Shown here: piece after piece, positions 1-10,051 of the stretch | How the letters are laid out: each line of letters begins with the position of its first letter | Numbering within the stretch: the stretch's first letter is position 1 | Origin: Sphaerolaimus hirsutus | Lineage: Eukaryota; Nematoda; Chromadorea; Monhysterida; Sphaerolaimidae | Direction: 5' to 3' | Length of the DNA: 64,000 bases | Assembly (NCBI GenBank): GCA_964036195.1 | Contig: OZ038455.1 | Location: 4,605,855 to 4,669,854, forward strand | Made by a program: the position numbers and the translations under genes | Notes under the pieces: generated by a model | Told to the model about the DNA's origin: nothing | The model's input: the letters and a program-made list of their open reading frames with translations, nothing else | Database searches by the model: none

Positions 1-83
1 TATTTATAGATTGAAAATGTCAACTTATATAAGTTTGAGTGTGTGTGTAAGTGGTTGGCTCCACCTCATAATTGAAAAATAGG

Positions 84-239
84 GCCCACACAGGCTAGTT
101 GACATCAACACCAAATGTAAAGTTCCAAACCAAACTGATCCCCATTCAAAGCTCGCTTTCAGGAATTGAAAAGCAAGCTTTGGATTGGGACAGGAAACAG
201 TTGACATTTTCTGTCGTTGTCAAGTAGCCTGTGTGGGGC
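84..239. mobile_element. MITE with CTAGTTGACA-type ends (family I)
   Basis: The left end at 84-104 reads GCCCACACAGGCTAGTTGACA-like sequence and the right end at 219-239 is its inverted copy with one or two differences. The interior is non-coding. Related ends recur at 40768-41047, 21883-22199 and 52150-52379. No transposase is encoded, so the superfamily is not assigned. Confidence 0.75.
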
Positions 240-1361
240 ATGGTAGTGAAGTAAACAATATATAAGTTGACATTTTATAGACTAATCCATTCTTAACTCT
301 ATTGATACTTTCAGGAGAGTGGCAGCAGTGGACGGTGTCTGAAGTGAAATGGCTTGAATGTTTTCTGGAATTAGTGGTTTTGTTTGGTATTTTGCGATGA
401 TTTTTGAGTATTTTTGAATTTTTGGAAAGATTTGAATGTGCTTGTTTTTATAATAATTTGGAAACTTTTTGTTTTGTTGTTAATAGTAAATAGATAGCAG
501 ATATGAATTCTTTGTTAGACACAAAAGTGCAACTTTTAAAGAATAACTAAATTTTGAATTTTTTTACCTTGAATTTTCAAAATAAAAATTTCAAAAAGTT
601 GTGTCAAAAGCTGTAAATGTTTTTTGAAAATATGCAAAAATGCAACAATTAAAGTTTTCATGTTTGCTATTTTCAATCTCCAAATTGTTCAAGTTTAAAA
701 TGAATCTCCTCTTCTTTTTTTTTCTTACAAATTTTTTGATATGTAAAGATTTACAAAACCACAACAACAACATTTATAAATTTTCAGAATTTAATTTTTA
801 AAATGTACTATCTAAATATTTCTGAGTAAAAAGCAGAAAAAATTTTGTTCAACAGATTCTGTTTGCAATTTCTCTCAAAATTTTACAACTTGATAAGAAT
901 CTTTCTTTCTCTTTTCTAAATCTGTTTTTTTCTTAGTTGTTCGTTTTTCTTTAAACAATTCAAAACTTGTCAAAATATTCAAAACTTGTCAATAAACCCG
1001 AGTAGTACACGCTTTACTTTGTTGTTTCCAATTCTAAAATTGTTGCTTTTTAAAGTTTTCAGCAATTTCTGTTACTTAATTTCGTTGATTTCAATTTTTC
1101 AAAATGTAAAATTTCGTAAAAAAGTTCGTTTACTTGATCCAGATCGATGATTGTGTGATTTTTCACTTTAGTATGTGTCTTCAATAAATATGTAATAAAA
1201 AAACTAATTTGGAAAATTTCATTCAAAAACGTAAAAACAACAGTAAATAACAATCATAAATATCACAACATATCACATTTGACATAAAAAACACTAATAA
1301 TATCACATTCATAATTAACTTTTTCACTTTTACACTTTTGGCAATTCAAAAGGCATAAATT
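240..1361. other. AT-rich stretch without recognised gene
   Basis: This is homopolymer-rich, low-complexity sequence. Short open frames on both strands are low-complexity and show no family resemblance. I see no splice-bounded coding segment. It is probably intronic or intergenic sequence upstream of the BUB3 exon at 2907. Confidence 0.5.
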
Positions 1362-1476
1362 GTGTACGCGTACGCAAACATTTGTATAAGTACGCAAAAA
1401 AACATACGCGTACGTTTTTCTGCGTTCGCGTATGCCAAAAAAACATACGCGTACGCAAAAAAACATACGCGTATGC
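1362..1476. repeat. Tandem ACGCGTACG / poly-A word array
   Basis: Words of the type TACGCGTACGC followed by AAAAAAACA recur about five times, some inverted because ACGCGT is palindromic. It resembles the subterminal word arrays of the hAT-like elements elsewhere in the window, but I see no TIR around it. Confidence 0.6.
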
Positions 1477-1519
1477 TTTAGTTGACTCGGCCAGTGACAC
1501 AAATATCTGTACTGCCCAA

Positions 1520-1648
1520 ATTTACTAGTTGACATTATCACTAGTGTGTACGTTGTCAACTAGAGTCAACTGAGAAAAATTTCAGTTGACTCTGAGTTGA
1601 CATTTTACATGCGAAAAATGCGATGTCAACTAGCGTGTGGAGGCCCAA
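1520..1648. repeat. Foldback fragment of family I
   Basis: Repeated GTTGACA/TGTCAAC words surround a perfect 12-bp hairpin, AGAGTCAACTGA at 1562-1573 against 1582-1593. The right edge TGTCAACTAGCGTGTGGAGG resembles a family I terminus. Confidence 0.6.
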
Positions 1649-2237
1649 TTCGCCAAGTCTTTCGTTTCACGCCGCGAAAAATTGTGTGATGTGTGCATCT
1701 CATGTTCCTCTTTCATGTGTGATTTTTTTTCCAGATTAGGGCGTTCCGTTCACGTGCTAGTGATTTATTTGTGTTTTATTGAAATAAAATCATAAAAAAT
1801 CGAAAGTTTATTTTTCATGTCCGCCGTGTACACCAATCGATAGCGCAATGAAAACTGATAATTTAGAATGTTTCAATAAACGAAAAAACACAACAGGTGA
1901 TTTTATAAAAATTTATATACACAAAAAAATGATAAATTCAATAAAAAATCCAATGTTGCAATTAAAAATATTTTAAAAATTTTGACAACATCTACACAAC
2001 CTACTGTACACGATGATGCAAAAAAATTGCATGAACAATGCTCTGTTCTTCCACAATTAAAGAAATTAGAAATTAACGTTTACAGCGTAAATTCACATCA
2101 CTAGCAAACTTGAAAAAATAAAGATGGTGGCCTAAACTCCGCCCACTTTTACTATGCGTGAATTTAGCCGGTAAACTAAAAAATTGAGTTTACCACCAGT
2201 AAACTGAAAACGCCAGTAAACTAGTGTGCGTGGGGCC
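1647..2237. mobile_element. Dispersed ~590-bp repeat, copy 1
   Basis: This segment is about 95 percent identical by eye to 11431-12023, starting at GCCAAGTCTTTCGTTTCACG and ending AGTGTGCGTGGGGCC. The right end carries TAAACTAG-type words as in family I. No coding capacity is seen, so it is read as a non-autonomous DNA element present twice here. Confidence 0.8.
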
Positions 2238-2302
2238 TTTAAGAAAATAAAATTTTTTTGAGATGTCCAAGTTTTGGCTATTGACTTGTGGACTGACTCA
2301 TA

Positions 2303-2564
2303 TAAACAAAAATAGCGATTATGAAGGTGGAAATTGGCAAAGCGAAGCAACTTTTAATGATTTTTAGCTAACTTTCAGTTTTCACTCTCATTTGTATAAT
2401 ACGCAACTGGTAACTGGGATAAGGGCCCAAGTTTTCATACGTGACCCGTTCTATTCCAATCGTTAAAATATTGCGTCACAACTCACAATACCTAATGCCG
2501 TCATGCACTCTCCACTGGAGAGATTGACGCAAATGTTCGTAGGGCGATATGTCTGCCGACTTTA
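2303..2564. mobile_element. Truncated Tc1/mariner-like MITE (right part)
   Basis: Nearly identical to 13173-13426, including the right terminus GTCTGCCGACTTTA. The left half present in the 12803-13426 copy is missing here. Confidence 0.7.
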
Positions 2565-2689
2565 GCGAAAAAATAGATTTGAATGGTCAGGGACGAATCC
2601 AGGATTTTCGATCGCTGTGGCTGCTTTTTAATGCAGCCCGGCGAAGGGTGAAGGTGAAAGGTGAAAATATGTAAAAATGTATGAAGATT

Positions 2690-2850
2690 GCAGTATGATT
2701 TCCCAAAAATCGCTCCAGATAGATAGATAGCTAACCAATTGGGGGGGGGGGGGGGCGGGGTTCGGTGGATAGTAACCAATATTGTCGTCTCTGGATGGAT
2801 TGTATAACTGAGCGGCCTCCGGCATAGATAGATAGTTTGGGGGGTAACCC
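2690..2850. repeat. GATA / oligo-G minisatellite
   Basis: GATAGATAGATAGC followed by an oligo-G tract and AGTAACCAA. It is related to the long arrays at 25440-26460 and 27548-28500. It lies in the intron just before the BUB3 exon. Confidence 0.6.
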
Positions 2851-2906
2851 CACTCGACCCCCTACCAAACCCCCGGCCCCATTTAACCCCCATCCACTCA
2901 TCTCAG

Positions 2907-3135
2907 GTTCGGACGCCCTAGTCAACATCTGGGATCCATTAAACAAGAAACGTCTGTGTCAACTCCACAAATATCCCACCTCCGTGAGCGCGCTGGCTTT
3001 CAATCTGACGGCAGTTTATTGGCCATTGGCAGTTCTTTTTTGCACGAGTCAAAAATTGAGGATGGAAAAATGACGCCTTCGGATGCGATTTTTATCAGGA
3101 GAGTCGCCGATCAGGAAGCTAGACCGAAGAGTTGA
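2907..3135 (+). CDS. BUB3: BUB3 mitotic checkpoint protein, last coding exon (partial, one-base frameshift)
   Basis: BUB3 is a seven-bladed WD40 protein that brings BUB1/BUBR1 to phosphorylated kinetochore protein KNL1 in the spindle checkpoint. The exon follows a clear acceptor (pyrimidine-rich, ending CTCATCTCAG at 2906) and starts in phase 1. It encodes the highly conserved block [20 protein letters not shown], then [11 protein letters not shown], matching the last blade of BUB3. Around 2998-3003 one base is missing. In the +1 frame translation resumes as [15 protein letters not shown], then [17 protein letters not shown] and TGA at 3133-3135, matching the normal BUB3 C-terminus. Earlier exons lie upstream of the window. 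The single indel could be an assembly error or mark a pseudogene; retained splice site and conserved protein on both sides favour a real gene or a very recent pseudogene. Family identity is firm. Confidence 0.85.
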
Positions 3136-3284
3136 TTGATTATTTCGTCGGTGTGATTTTTTTTTTTTTTTTGGGGGGGGGGGGTTATTGAAATGATTTC
3201 TGACGATTTTTGTACTGGTGTTGATAATCTTTGTGGAAGATATCTTGCAGACGATTTCATCTTCGCATATCATCGTAGGTCTCC

Positions 3285-3659
3285 TAGTCATGTAAACCCG
3301 CTACTCATGCAGACCCGGCAGTCATGTATTTTAGGGACATTATTACGGCACAGGGGATTAGCGGCAGCGGGTTTACTCGAGTAGTGCAGTACATAGCGCA
3401 TGCCGCAGTGCGTGTGCCAACGCACTTTTGTTGCTATTTTCATGTCACCGCTTCAAGAAAAATTGATCACTCAAATGCGTAATAACTGGTTTATGAATTT
3501 TTATTGTTCTTTGAGTGGTATCACCAGAAGAGTGCGGGTGCAGCCCTTGCTATGTACTCTAATCATCACGTAAGCCCGCTGCAGCTCTGGGACTGTTGTG
3601 ATAATCCCCCTAAAATACAGGACTGGTGGGTCTACATGACTAGCGGGTTTACATGACTA
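3285..3659. repeat. Foldback element with CATGTAAACCCGC words
   Basis: The left arm (3285-3340) contains TAGTCATGTAAACCCGCTA and CATGTATTTTAGGG. The right arm (about 3608-3659) is the inverse, ending TAGCGGGTTTACATGACTA. The core is unique. A related word pattern, GTCATCTAAACCCATTGC, occurs at about 4331-4400. Confidence 0.7.
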
Positions 3660-4623
3660 CTGGCACATCTATGTATAATTGATCGGAAAAATGAATGTAA
3701 AAATTTCGTTTTTCAATTTTTTTCTATTTTTTTGATGTCGATACTCGATATTTAAAATCCTCGCTAGATGTCCGACCCCATTTTGATATCTTGTTAGGCT
3801 AAAAGTTTTTGGTAGATTGATCTCATTAATTTTTCTGATTTTCTAGCATTTCTATTCATAACTTCATGCGCATCAAATTTGTACACCAAATAAACTGCGC
3901 ACACACCGGCTGTCAGTTTATCAATTTATAAGGGACTCCATATCCTCTGCGGTGGAGCTTAAATCTGCGTTATATTGGTGTATCGCCGTCCGCCATACTG
4001 GCAGGAAAGGGGTTGACCCCCCTCCAAATAAGTGTGGGACACCCTGTGAATGTGCTGAATGTTTTCTTTTGCAAATTTCCTTATCAGGTGCTGCATGCAT
4101 TCCATTTTCAACACTTGTGTGCTGTACCTAACAAATCTACAGAGGGGTATTAAGTATTTTTAACATTTTTTATAAGAAAAATCTACAATGCGCACTGCCA
4201 GTGAACTGAATGTGGCCGCTGGCCTGGAGCTCCATGTGATCAGATTGCTCAATTATTCTACATTCAAACGTATCATAATACCTATCAAGTATTTGAGTTT
4301 CTCATTATGTTACGTAAAGCCTGTGTCGATGGTCATCTAAACCCATTGCTCATCTAGACCCACTGGTCATCTAATTGCTCTGCCGCTCATTTCCTGACGA
4401 CTCTGCCGATCTTAGCATCCCGAAATGGGTGTTTTTAAGGAAATATAATAACATAAAATCTCCAAAAATGAAATAAAATTTATTTGAGAAAGCGCCGATA
4501 AACTAGAAATATAAAAAAGATTTTCTATATTTTTTCTCATAAAATAAATAAAATAATTTGGAAAATACCCAGTGAATAAGTAATAAAAATTTTGGCTGCC
4601 ATTTAAAAATACTTTTTGATGCT
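3660..4623. other. No recognised gene
   Basis: AT-rich sequence with short non-conserved open frames. Apart from the CATCTAAACCC words at 4331-4400 I see no gene or clear element. Confidence 0.45.
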
Positions 4624-4904
4624 TACCGTATTTCCTCTAAATACCCCCCGGGGGGTGATTGTTTCATAGTGGTCCCGAGAGGGGGGGGGGGGGGTTAAAC
4701 CGAGGGGGGGGGTATTTCGGGGGGGGGGGGGGGGGGGGGGTTCACAGGAAATTTTTTCAAATCCTAGTACAAAATCGTTGTTTGTGATGTACACTGGGGT
4801 AGAAAAATTGCATCAATAACTGACATGTATAGACTCCTGTAGACTAATAGTAGTAAGTAGATGGTATAAACACTGTTCTAACGTGATTACGACATTGTTT
4901 TCAC
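4624..4904. mobile_element. TACCGTATT-family element (family IV), interrupted copy
   Basis: Starts ACCGTATTTCCTCTAAATAC and runs through long G tracts into an interior that matches the inverse of 58600-58810. It is interrupted by the hAT-like element at 4905-5322 and resumes as TCTTAACGTG up to the gap at 5334, so its far end is unsequenced. Confidence 0.7.
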
Positions 4905-5322
4905 CAGGGACGTAGCCAGGATTTTTGAGCGGGGGGCGGATTGTATACGGAGCTCGGCGAACGGGGGAGGGCGGCGCCCCCCCCCCCTAAAAATCGACCC
5001 CTGTGGTTAAGGAATGGCGCCTTGGCGCCAGCGCCACTTGTAGGCGCGACGCCATGGCGCCATTGGCGTTTGCATTGGCGCCAAATAGTGCTGTACTTGT
5101 ATGTATTTTACATACATATACAGCGATGGGGCACATTTTGAGTGCCATTTTGTTCCTAAACCACAGGTATGACTAGAATATACTGTGCGGTGCGGAAATG
5201 CGCGCTTGCGCGCAAAATTTTTCCGAACTGCCGACAGAATCGCTTTACGAAAGTGCCATTTAGGCATATTTTCTTGTCCGACCCGGGAAGGGGGGCGGGC
5301 CCCCCCCCTGGCTACGTCCTTG
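4905..5322. mobile_element. hAT-like element with CAGGGACGTAGCCAGG ends
   Basis: The left end CAGGGACGTAGCCAGG is matched by the inverted right end CCTGGCTACGTCCTTG. The 8-bp flanks GTTTTCAC (4897-4904) and GTCTTAAC (5323-5330) agree at six of eight positions, as for an old hAT target duplication. It contains a GGCGCC palindrome cluster at 5023-5080 and no coding region. Confidence 0.75.
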
Positions 5323-5333
5323 GTCTTAACGTG

Positions 5334-5533
5334 NNNNNNNNNNNNNNNNNNNNNNNNNNNNNNNNNNNNNNNNNNNNNNNNNNNNNNNNNNNNNNNNNNN
5401 NNNNNNNNNNNNNNNNNNNNNNNNNNNNNNNNNNNNNNNNNNNNNNNNNNNNNNNNNNNNNNNNNNNNNNNNNNNNNNNNNNNNNNNNNNNNNNNNNNNN
5501 NNNNNNNNNNNNNNNNNNNNNNNNNNNNNNNNN
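5334..5533. other. Assembly gap (200 N)
   Basis: Exactly 200 Ns, a scaffold gap of nominal size. The flanks are C/G-run repeats (family IV and the GATA/oligo-G minisatellite), which explains the break. Confidence 0.99.
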
Positions 5534-5622
5534 AACCCCCCGCCCCCCCCCCCCCCAAACCCCCCCAAACCCCCCAGAAAATTTTTCAGCTATCTATCCC
5601 TCCGGAGGAGCGATTTGCTATC

Positions 5623-6074
5623 TACCGTATTTCCTCGAAATACCCCCCCCCCTCGAAATACCCCCCCCCCTCGAAATACCCCCCCTCAAAATGGACACTA
5701 TGAACTTATAAACCCCCCCCTCGAAATACCCCCCCCCAAATTTAGTGTATAGAGAACGTAAATGACAAAGGCTGCGGTTTGCCATCTGTGTAATGCAAAA
5801 CACACGGTAAAAACGATGACTCTGTTATGTGAGAACAATGATTATACGTCTACACACTTATACAAGTCTTTAGAGTCTTATAAATGGCGATTTTTGTTGC
5901 ATTTTCGACGACTGCGTACGTTTCAGACGACAATTTCGTACTTGGTTTTCAAAAAATTTCTGGCGAAATAATAAACCCCCCCCTCGAAATACCCCCCCCC
6001 CTCGTTTAACCCCCCCTCAAAATTCTCACTCTGAAACAATAAACCCCCCGGGGGTATTTCGAGGAAATACGGTA
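5623..6074. mobile_element. Family IV element, complete
   Basis: TACCGTATTTCCTCGAAATA at the left and its exact inverse ending AAATACGGTA at the right. TA is present at both edges. The subterminal parts are TCGAAATACCCCCC and TCGTTTAACCCCCC words; the core (about 5750-5970) is unique. Confidence 0.85.
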
Positions 6075-6683
6075 TATGGACCACCGCGGGGGTCGAAATC
6101 TACAAAACCCCTGACTGAAACATTCTGATTTTTATTTCATATATTTAAAGTTGGATATAATCTGCAAAGTCCACTCACAGTCACACTTTCATCGGGTATA
6201 ACTGCCAAGCCACCAAAATGATTGTGCATGTGTGTGCACAATCTGCCCAAGTTAGCAAAAATATAGCTTACATCAGGCACTGCAGTTGTCCATGTCTACA
6301 ACATTTTATTGGGTGTTTTTATCTAATAGTGGTTCAATGAAATGCATATCCAGGTGGTGCTAAACACAAATGTACAAAATGTCAAATCCCAACTTTTGTC
6401 AACAAAATAATCAAGGCAGAAAAATCGAGCTAACCTCAGTGGCTATATAACAATTTCCTCTGAAATAAAAGCCGAGTCTAAATTCTTGACACTTCTGCCT
6501 GAAATCTATAATAAAGAAAAATTTTGGTTGAAAAAAACAAACAAAGTGTTTGCAACAAACTTGACAAAATTGAACTGATGGATGATAGATATTTATGAGG
6601 TAAATATTAGGTTGTAAACTAAATAAGTTTATTTTTTTTGCGATCTCACATACACATACATTCATGCATACCATTCTGTTGTA
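6075..6683. other. No recognised gene
   Basis: AT-rich single-copy-looking sequence between two repeat blocks. The longest open frame (minus strand, about 6411-6686) is not recognisable. Confidence 0.4.
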
Positions 6684-6734
6684 CATTGGCCGATTTCGAT
6701 GCCCTTCGAGTATGTTGGGGTTTAGGGTCTGGGC

Positions 6735-7545
6735 TAGTGATGGAATGGCGCCATGGCACTGGCGCCATTTGAGGGCGCCAAAGGGCGCCGCGCCATGGCG
6801 CCATTGGCGCTTGGCGCCCTTTTTCTGTGGCGCCCTTGGCGCCTGGCGCCCACATTCTGAAGGGCGCCAGGGCGCCCTTGTCGCTTGGCGCCCTTTTTCC
6901 GTGGCGCCCTTGGCGCCTGGCGCACTGCTTTAAAAGGGCGCCAGCTGGGTTTCAAAATGAGTGCTGTGTAAATGAAAAAGATGAAAACGCATCCGTGGAT
7001 GATCTAAATTCGCCAGAAAAATGGACGAAGTGGTGTGAATTGGTGGAAATCTTTCATCCAACGGTTCATCAGATGTGTCTGACAGATCAGAAAACAAGAA
7101 TGATGAACCGTCGAACTTGCAAAATAAATAAATAAACGGATTCAAATCGTTGCAATTCCGTTTTTGTCCATTCCAAGGAAACATTGATTGGAAAAGTATA
7201 TTTGAGATAAACTGATTGTTGTCAAATGACAATTTTCATTGTGTTTGAATTCGTCATGTGAATTTTTTTAATTTTTTTTAGCTGCTAGTCTTGTTTTTTT
7301 GTTCATTACATCCTGGAGAACGCGAATTAAGAAGTGAATGCGTGCTGTAGAAACATTTTTAGCACACACATGGTGTTGTGAGAACTTTTTTATCCTGGCG
7401 CCCTTTTTTTAAATGGCGCCATGGCGCCCTTGGCGCTTGGCGCCCTTTTTCTGTGGCGCCCTTGGCGCTTGGCGCCCACTTTCCGAATGGCGCCATGGCG
7501 CCCTTGGCGCCTGGCGCCCTTTTTTCTGGCGCTTTTCCATCACTA
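6735..7545. mobile_element. hAT-like GGCGCC element (family III)
   Basis: TIRs TAGTGATGGAA and TTCCATCACTA; 8-bp target duplication GTCTGGGC at 6727-6734 and 7546-7553, confirmed by the empty site at 15018-15030. Both subterminal regions are dense arrays of GGCGCC palindromes of the form GGGCGCC. The core (about 6957-7390) holds an unrecognised open frame of roughly 60 codons ending at 7135, perhaps cargo or a transposase remnant. Confidence 0.88.
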
Positions 7546-7661
7546 GTCTGGGCTATTACAAATTGTTTTGGTTTGCTCGAATAATCCCCCAGTCCCGAGA
7601 TAAGGGGGGTCTATAAAAAGGTGGTCATTTGGCACGGATGAGCTGCACATTGACTTTGAAG

Positions 7662-8387
7662 CAGAGTTGTTAAAATACTGGTATTTTTGGAAAGTGTAAG
7701 TGTGTTTTGAGTATGCAAATTTTGAGTATGCATACCAAAAGTGTAAGGTATTTTAAAAATACCTAGGAAAGTGTAAAAAAGTGTAAGTGTAAAATTTTTT
7801 TTAGAAAGAGCTCTCATTGTTGAGCATTAGAAAACACAGCTGTTCTCACCTTTAGATCAATTTATTTATCATTTTCATGCATCAAATTTTACGGCCTTTT
7901 TATGAAACATTTAAGACTGTCACAAATACTGTAGTGGTATGAAGTTCCCTAGTAATGGCACTTTTTCAGTGTTGATATTTTACTGATTAAACAATGCGAT
8001 ACACACTGTTTAAATGCAAGAATGGACATGCAGCAAATGTCAATGCAAAAGTTGACTTTGTGTCCAGCTGGTGAATTTCCATTGATCTTGTCCTTTTTAC
8101 AAAAGTATGATGAAACTGTAGAATACCATGAGTACTGATCAAAGGTTGTAGATCAAAGGCTAGTTTGTACATTTGCCATATTTTCTGCATTCAATGCATG
8201 CTTTCTCAAAAGCATGAAACAGTGCCATCTGAAAGAAAAAAATACACTTTCTGTACCTGGGTATATTGTCCAGGAAAGTGGTCAAAAAGTGTATGGGTAT
8301 TTGTTGAAAGTGTAAGTGTAAGTGTAAATATAAATACCCATTTACCCGGGTATTTCGGGTAAGTGTAAATACACTTTTGCAACTCTG
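7662..8387. mobile_element. hAT-like CAGAGTTGTTAAAA element, GTGTAA word type
   Basis: Left TIR CAGAGTTGTTAAAATAC and right TIR ending TTGCAACTCTG. Perfect 8-bp target duplication CTTTGAAG at 7654-7661 and 8388-8395. Both ends are arrays of AAGTGTAAGTGTA words; the core (about 7830-8230) is unique and non-coding. Confidence 0.92.
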
Positions 8388-8456
8388 CTTTGAAGCTTTA
8401 TAACTGGGCGATTTCTGAGCCGATTCGGATTATTAAACACTTTAAATGATCAGGAC

Positions 8457-8697
8457 TAGTGATGGAAAAGCGCCATGGCGCTGGCGCCTGGCGCTAGCGC
8501 CAAAGCAAAAAGCGCCATGGCGCTTTTGGCGCTTGGCGCCTTTGGCGCTTGGCGCCTTTTTGCTGTGGCGCCATTGGCGCTTGGCGCTGAGGTTTGGAAA
8601 AGCGCCATGGCGCTTTCGGCGCTTGGCGCTATGATGCCGTGGCGCCATTGGCGCTTGGCGCTAGTGTTTTAAAAAGCGCCAAAAAAGCGCCAAGAAG
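8457..8697. mobile_element. GGCGCC element (family III), right end missing
   Basis: Starts TAGTGATGGAAAAGCGCC directly after ATCAGGAC (8449-8456). It is an array of AGCGCC/GGCGCC palindromes and ends without the CCATCACTA terminus at about 8697. Confidence 0.75.
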
Positions 8698-9154
8698 TTT
8701 ACTCAAAATTCATCATTATTTTATGCATTAAGACCTGTTAAGTATGATTTACAAGTATATGTGCTACTGTCAGTGTATTCCCAGATCAATATACCCTATT
8801 CTTGATTACTTTATAAACAATTTCCTTGTGATTGCATGGGTATTCAACATTTGTCCCATCTAATCCGAATTATGTAAGGCTTTATGTGACTATTCATCTG
8901 ACTCGTAACACTGTTCACATAGGTTTTAGCTCAATCGCTATACTGAGCTCGTTCCTTGCAGTTTTGTTTGTGCAGGGTCAAAGGACCCTGAAAAGTGTGA
9001 AGTTGAGTAATAAACATCATCCAATATTTCATAAATACAACTTCGTTAAGTCTCATACGACATGTCAAAAGTTCAATCAAAAATTTTTCTTTTTTATTTT
9101 GATTGACATTTTACATCACATTTACTTCTTGACATTTGACACTTGATTTTACAG
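8698..9154. other. No recognised gene
   Basis: AT-rich sequence. A 104-codon open frame (8832-9146, +) has ordinary residue composition but no motif I recognise and no clear splice context; I do not call it a gene. Confidence 0.4.
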
Positions 9155-9238
9155 GGTGTGGAATCACTTTCTGAAGCCATTCCAACAATGGCGATCCAAA
9201 ATTTGAAACCTCAAAATCCTATGTTCAAAAGTGACTAG
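9155..9238 (+). CDS. Candidate terminal exon, unknown gene
   Basis: A good acceptor (CTTGATTTTACAG at 9154) is followed by 27 open codons in phase 0, beginning GVESLSEAIPTMAIQNLK, and a TAG stop at 9236-9238. The segment is less AT-rich than its flanks and polar in character. I do not recognise the protein. No upstream exon is visible, so chance cannot be excluded. Confidence 0.3.
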   Translation, partial: GVESLSEAIPTMAIQNLKPQNPMFKSD

Positions 9239-9537
9239 CAAAACTCGAAACTGCAATATTCTTGTAGAAAAATCGAAGTATTCCAAAAAAAAATTGAAAA
9301 CTTCATTTGAAATTTTTTTTGGGGGAAAACAACTAAATTCCAAAAGTAATTTTAAAAAACACCTAAAAAATCTTAGCACTTTTTAGAGATGGTGTGCTAT
9401 ACTTAAGCCCAAACACCCAGCTGCAAAATATAGAGACAAAAAGAACAAAAGTAACTGCAGTTGACTTGTATCTTGCGCCAAAAACAAATTAATAGCAGTG
9501 CATCAGCATGGCTGCATATGAGAAGCAAAAATTTTTT

Positions 9538-9815
9538 TGGCGCTGGCGCTATTGGCGCTTGGCGCCAATATCCTCTGGCGCCATTGGCGCTTGGCGCCGT
9601 GGTCTAGAAAAGCGCCATGGCGCTTTTGGCGCTTGGCGCCATTTTGCTCTGGCGCCATTGGCGCTTGGCGCTGGGGTTCGGAAAAGCGCCATGGCGCTTT
9701 TGGCGCTTGGCGCCATTTTGCTCTGGCGCCATTGGCGCTTGGCGCTGGGGTTCGGAAAAGCGCCATGGCGCTTTTGGCGCTTGGCGCCAAAGTCCTGGCG
9801 CTTTTTCCATCACTA
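9538..9815. mobile_element. GGCGCC element (family III), left end missing
   Basis: Array of GGCGCTTGGCGCC and AGCGCCATGGCGCT words with an internal direct repeat (about 9603-9690 and 9685-9775), ending TTCCATCACTA at 9815. It is followed by ATCAGGAC, the same 8-mer that precedes the 8457 copy. The left edge fades into TTTTTTTGG. Confidence 0.8.
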
Positions 9816-9905
9816 ATCAGGACAACCTGCAGATTCAATTTTTGTCGTCGGATTGGTGATGTCCAATTTCCGTATGCCGATTTGACCCGGTTTTTGAACA
9901 TGAAA
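9816..9905 (+). repeat. Parental repeat, right flank of the GGCGCC insertion
   Basis: ATCAGGAC, then AACCTGCAGATTCAATTTTT and GCCGATTTGACCCGGTTT. It aligns with the inverse of 12440-12527, next to another GGCGCC element. It is probably the missing right half of the repeat at 6684-8456. Confidence 0.65.
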
Positions 9906-9989
9906 AATAATCGTAAAAATAATTTTTCCAGACAGTTTTTTTGAACATGCTTTATAGTGGGTGTACACGCTAGTTTACCAACGCGGCAC

Positions 9990-10051
9990 GTCGATCAAAA
10001 ATGTAAACTGAAACGCGACGCGTCGCGCGTCGGTTTACATTTTTGATCGAC
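9990..10051. repeat. Perfect hairpin flanking GCGACGCGTCGC words
   Basis: The 19-bp arm GTCGATCAAAAATGTAAAC at 9990-10008 is perfectly inverted at 10033-10051. The loop is made of CGCGACGCGTCGCGCG. Further GCGACGCGTCGC words lie at about 10170-10210 and 10455-10465, so this is part of a larger word-array element whose ends I could not fix. Confidence 0.75.

Larger units (their letters stand above)
6684..8456 (+). repeat. Dispersed parental repeat A, split by two hAT-like insertions
   Basis: The pieces 6684-6734, 7546-7661 and 8388-8456 together align, in inverse orientation, with the uninterrupted sequence at 14855-15076 (for example GCTCGAATAATCCCCCAGTC and GAAGCTTTATAACTGGG). The interruptions are exactly the elements at 6735-7545 and 7662-8387, each with one copy of its target duplication. 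Confidence 0.85.

Noticed and set aside
5007-5711. Open frames spanning the N gap at 5334-5533
   Set aside because: The gap length is arbitrary and the flanks are hAT-like and family IV repeats.
6664-6933. Open frames rich in APLALGAWR/APWRH-type residues in GGCGCC regions (also 8446-8672, 9503-9944, 14592-14877)
   Set aside because: Produced by GGCGCC palindromes on both strands in several frames at once.
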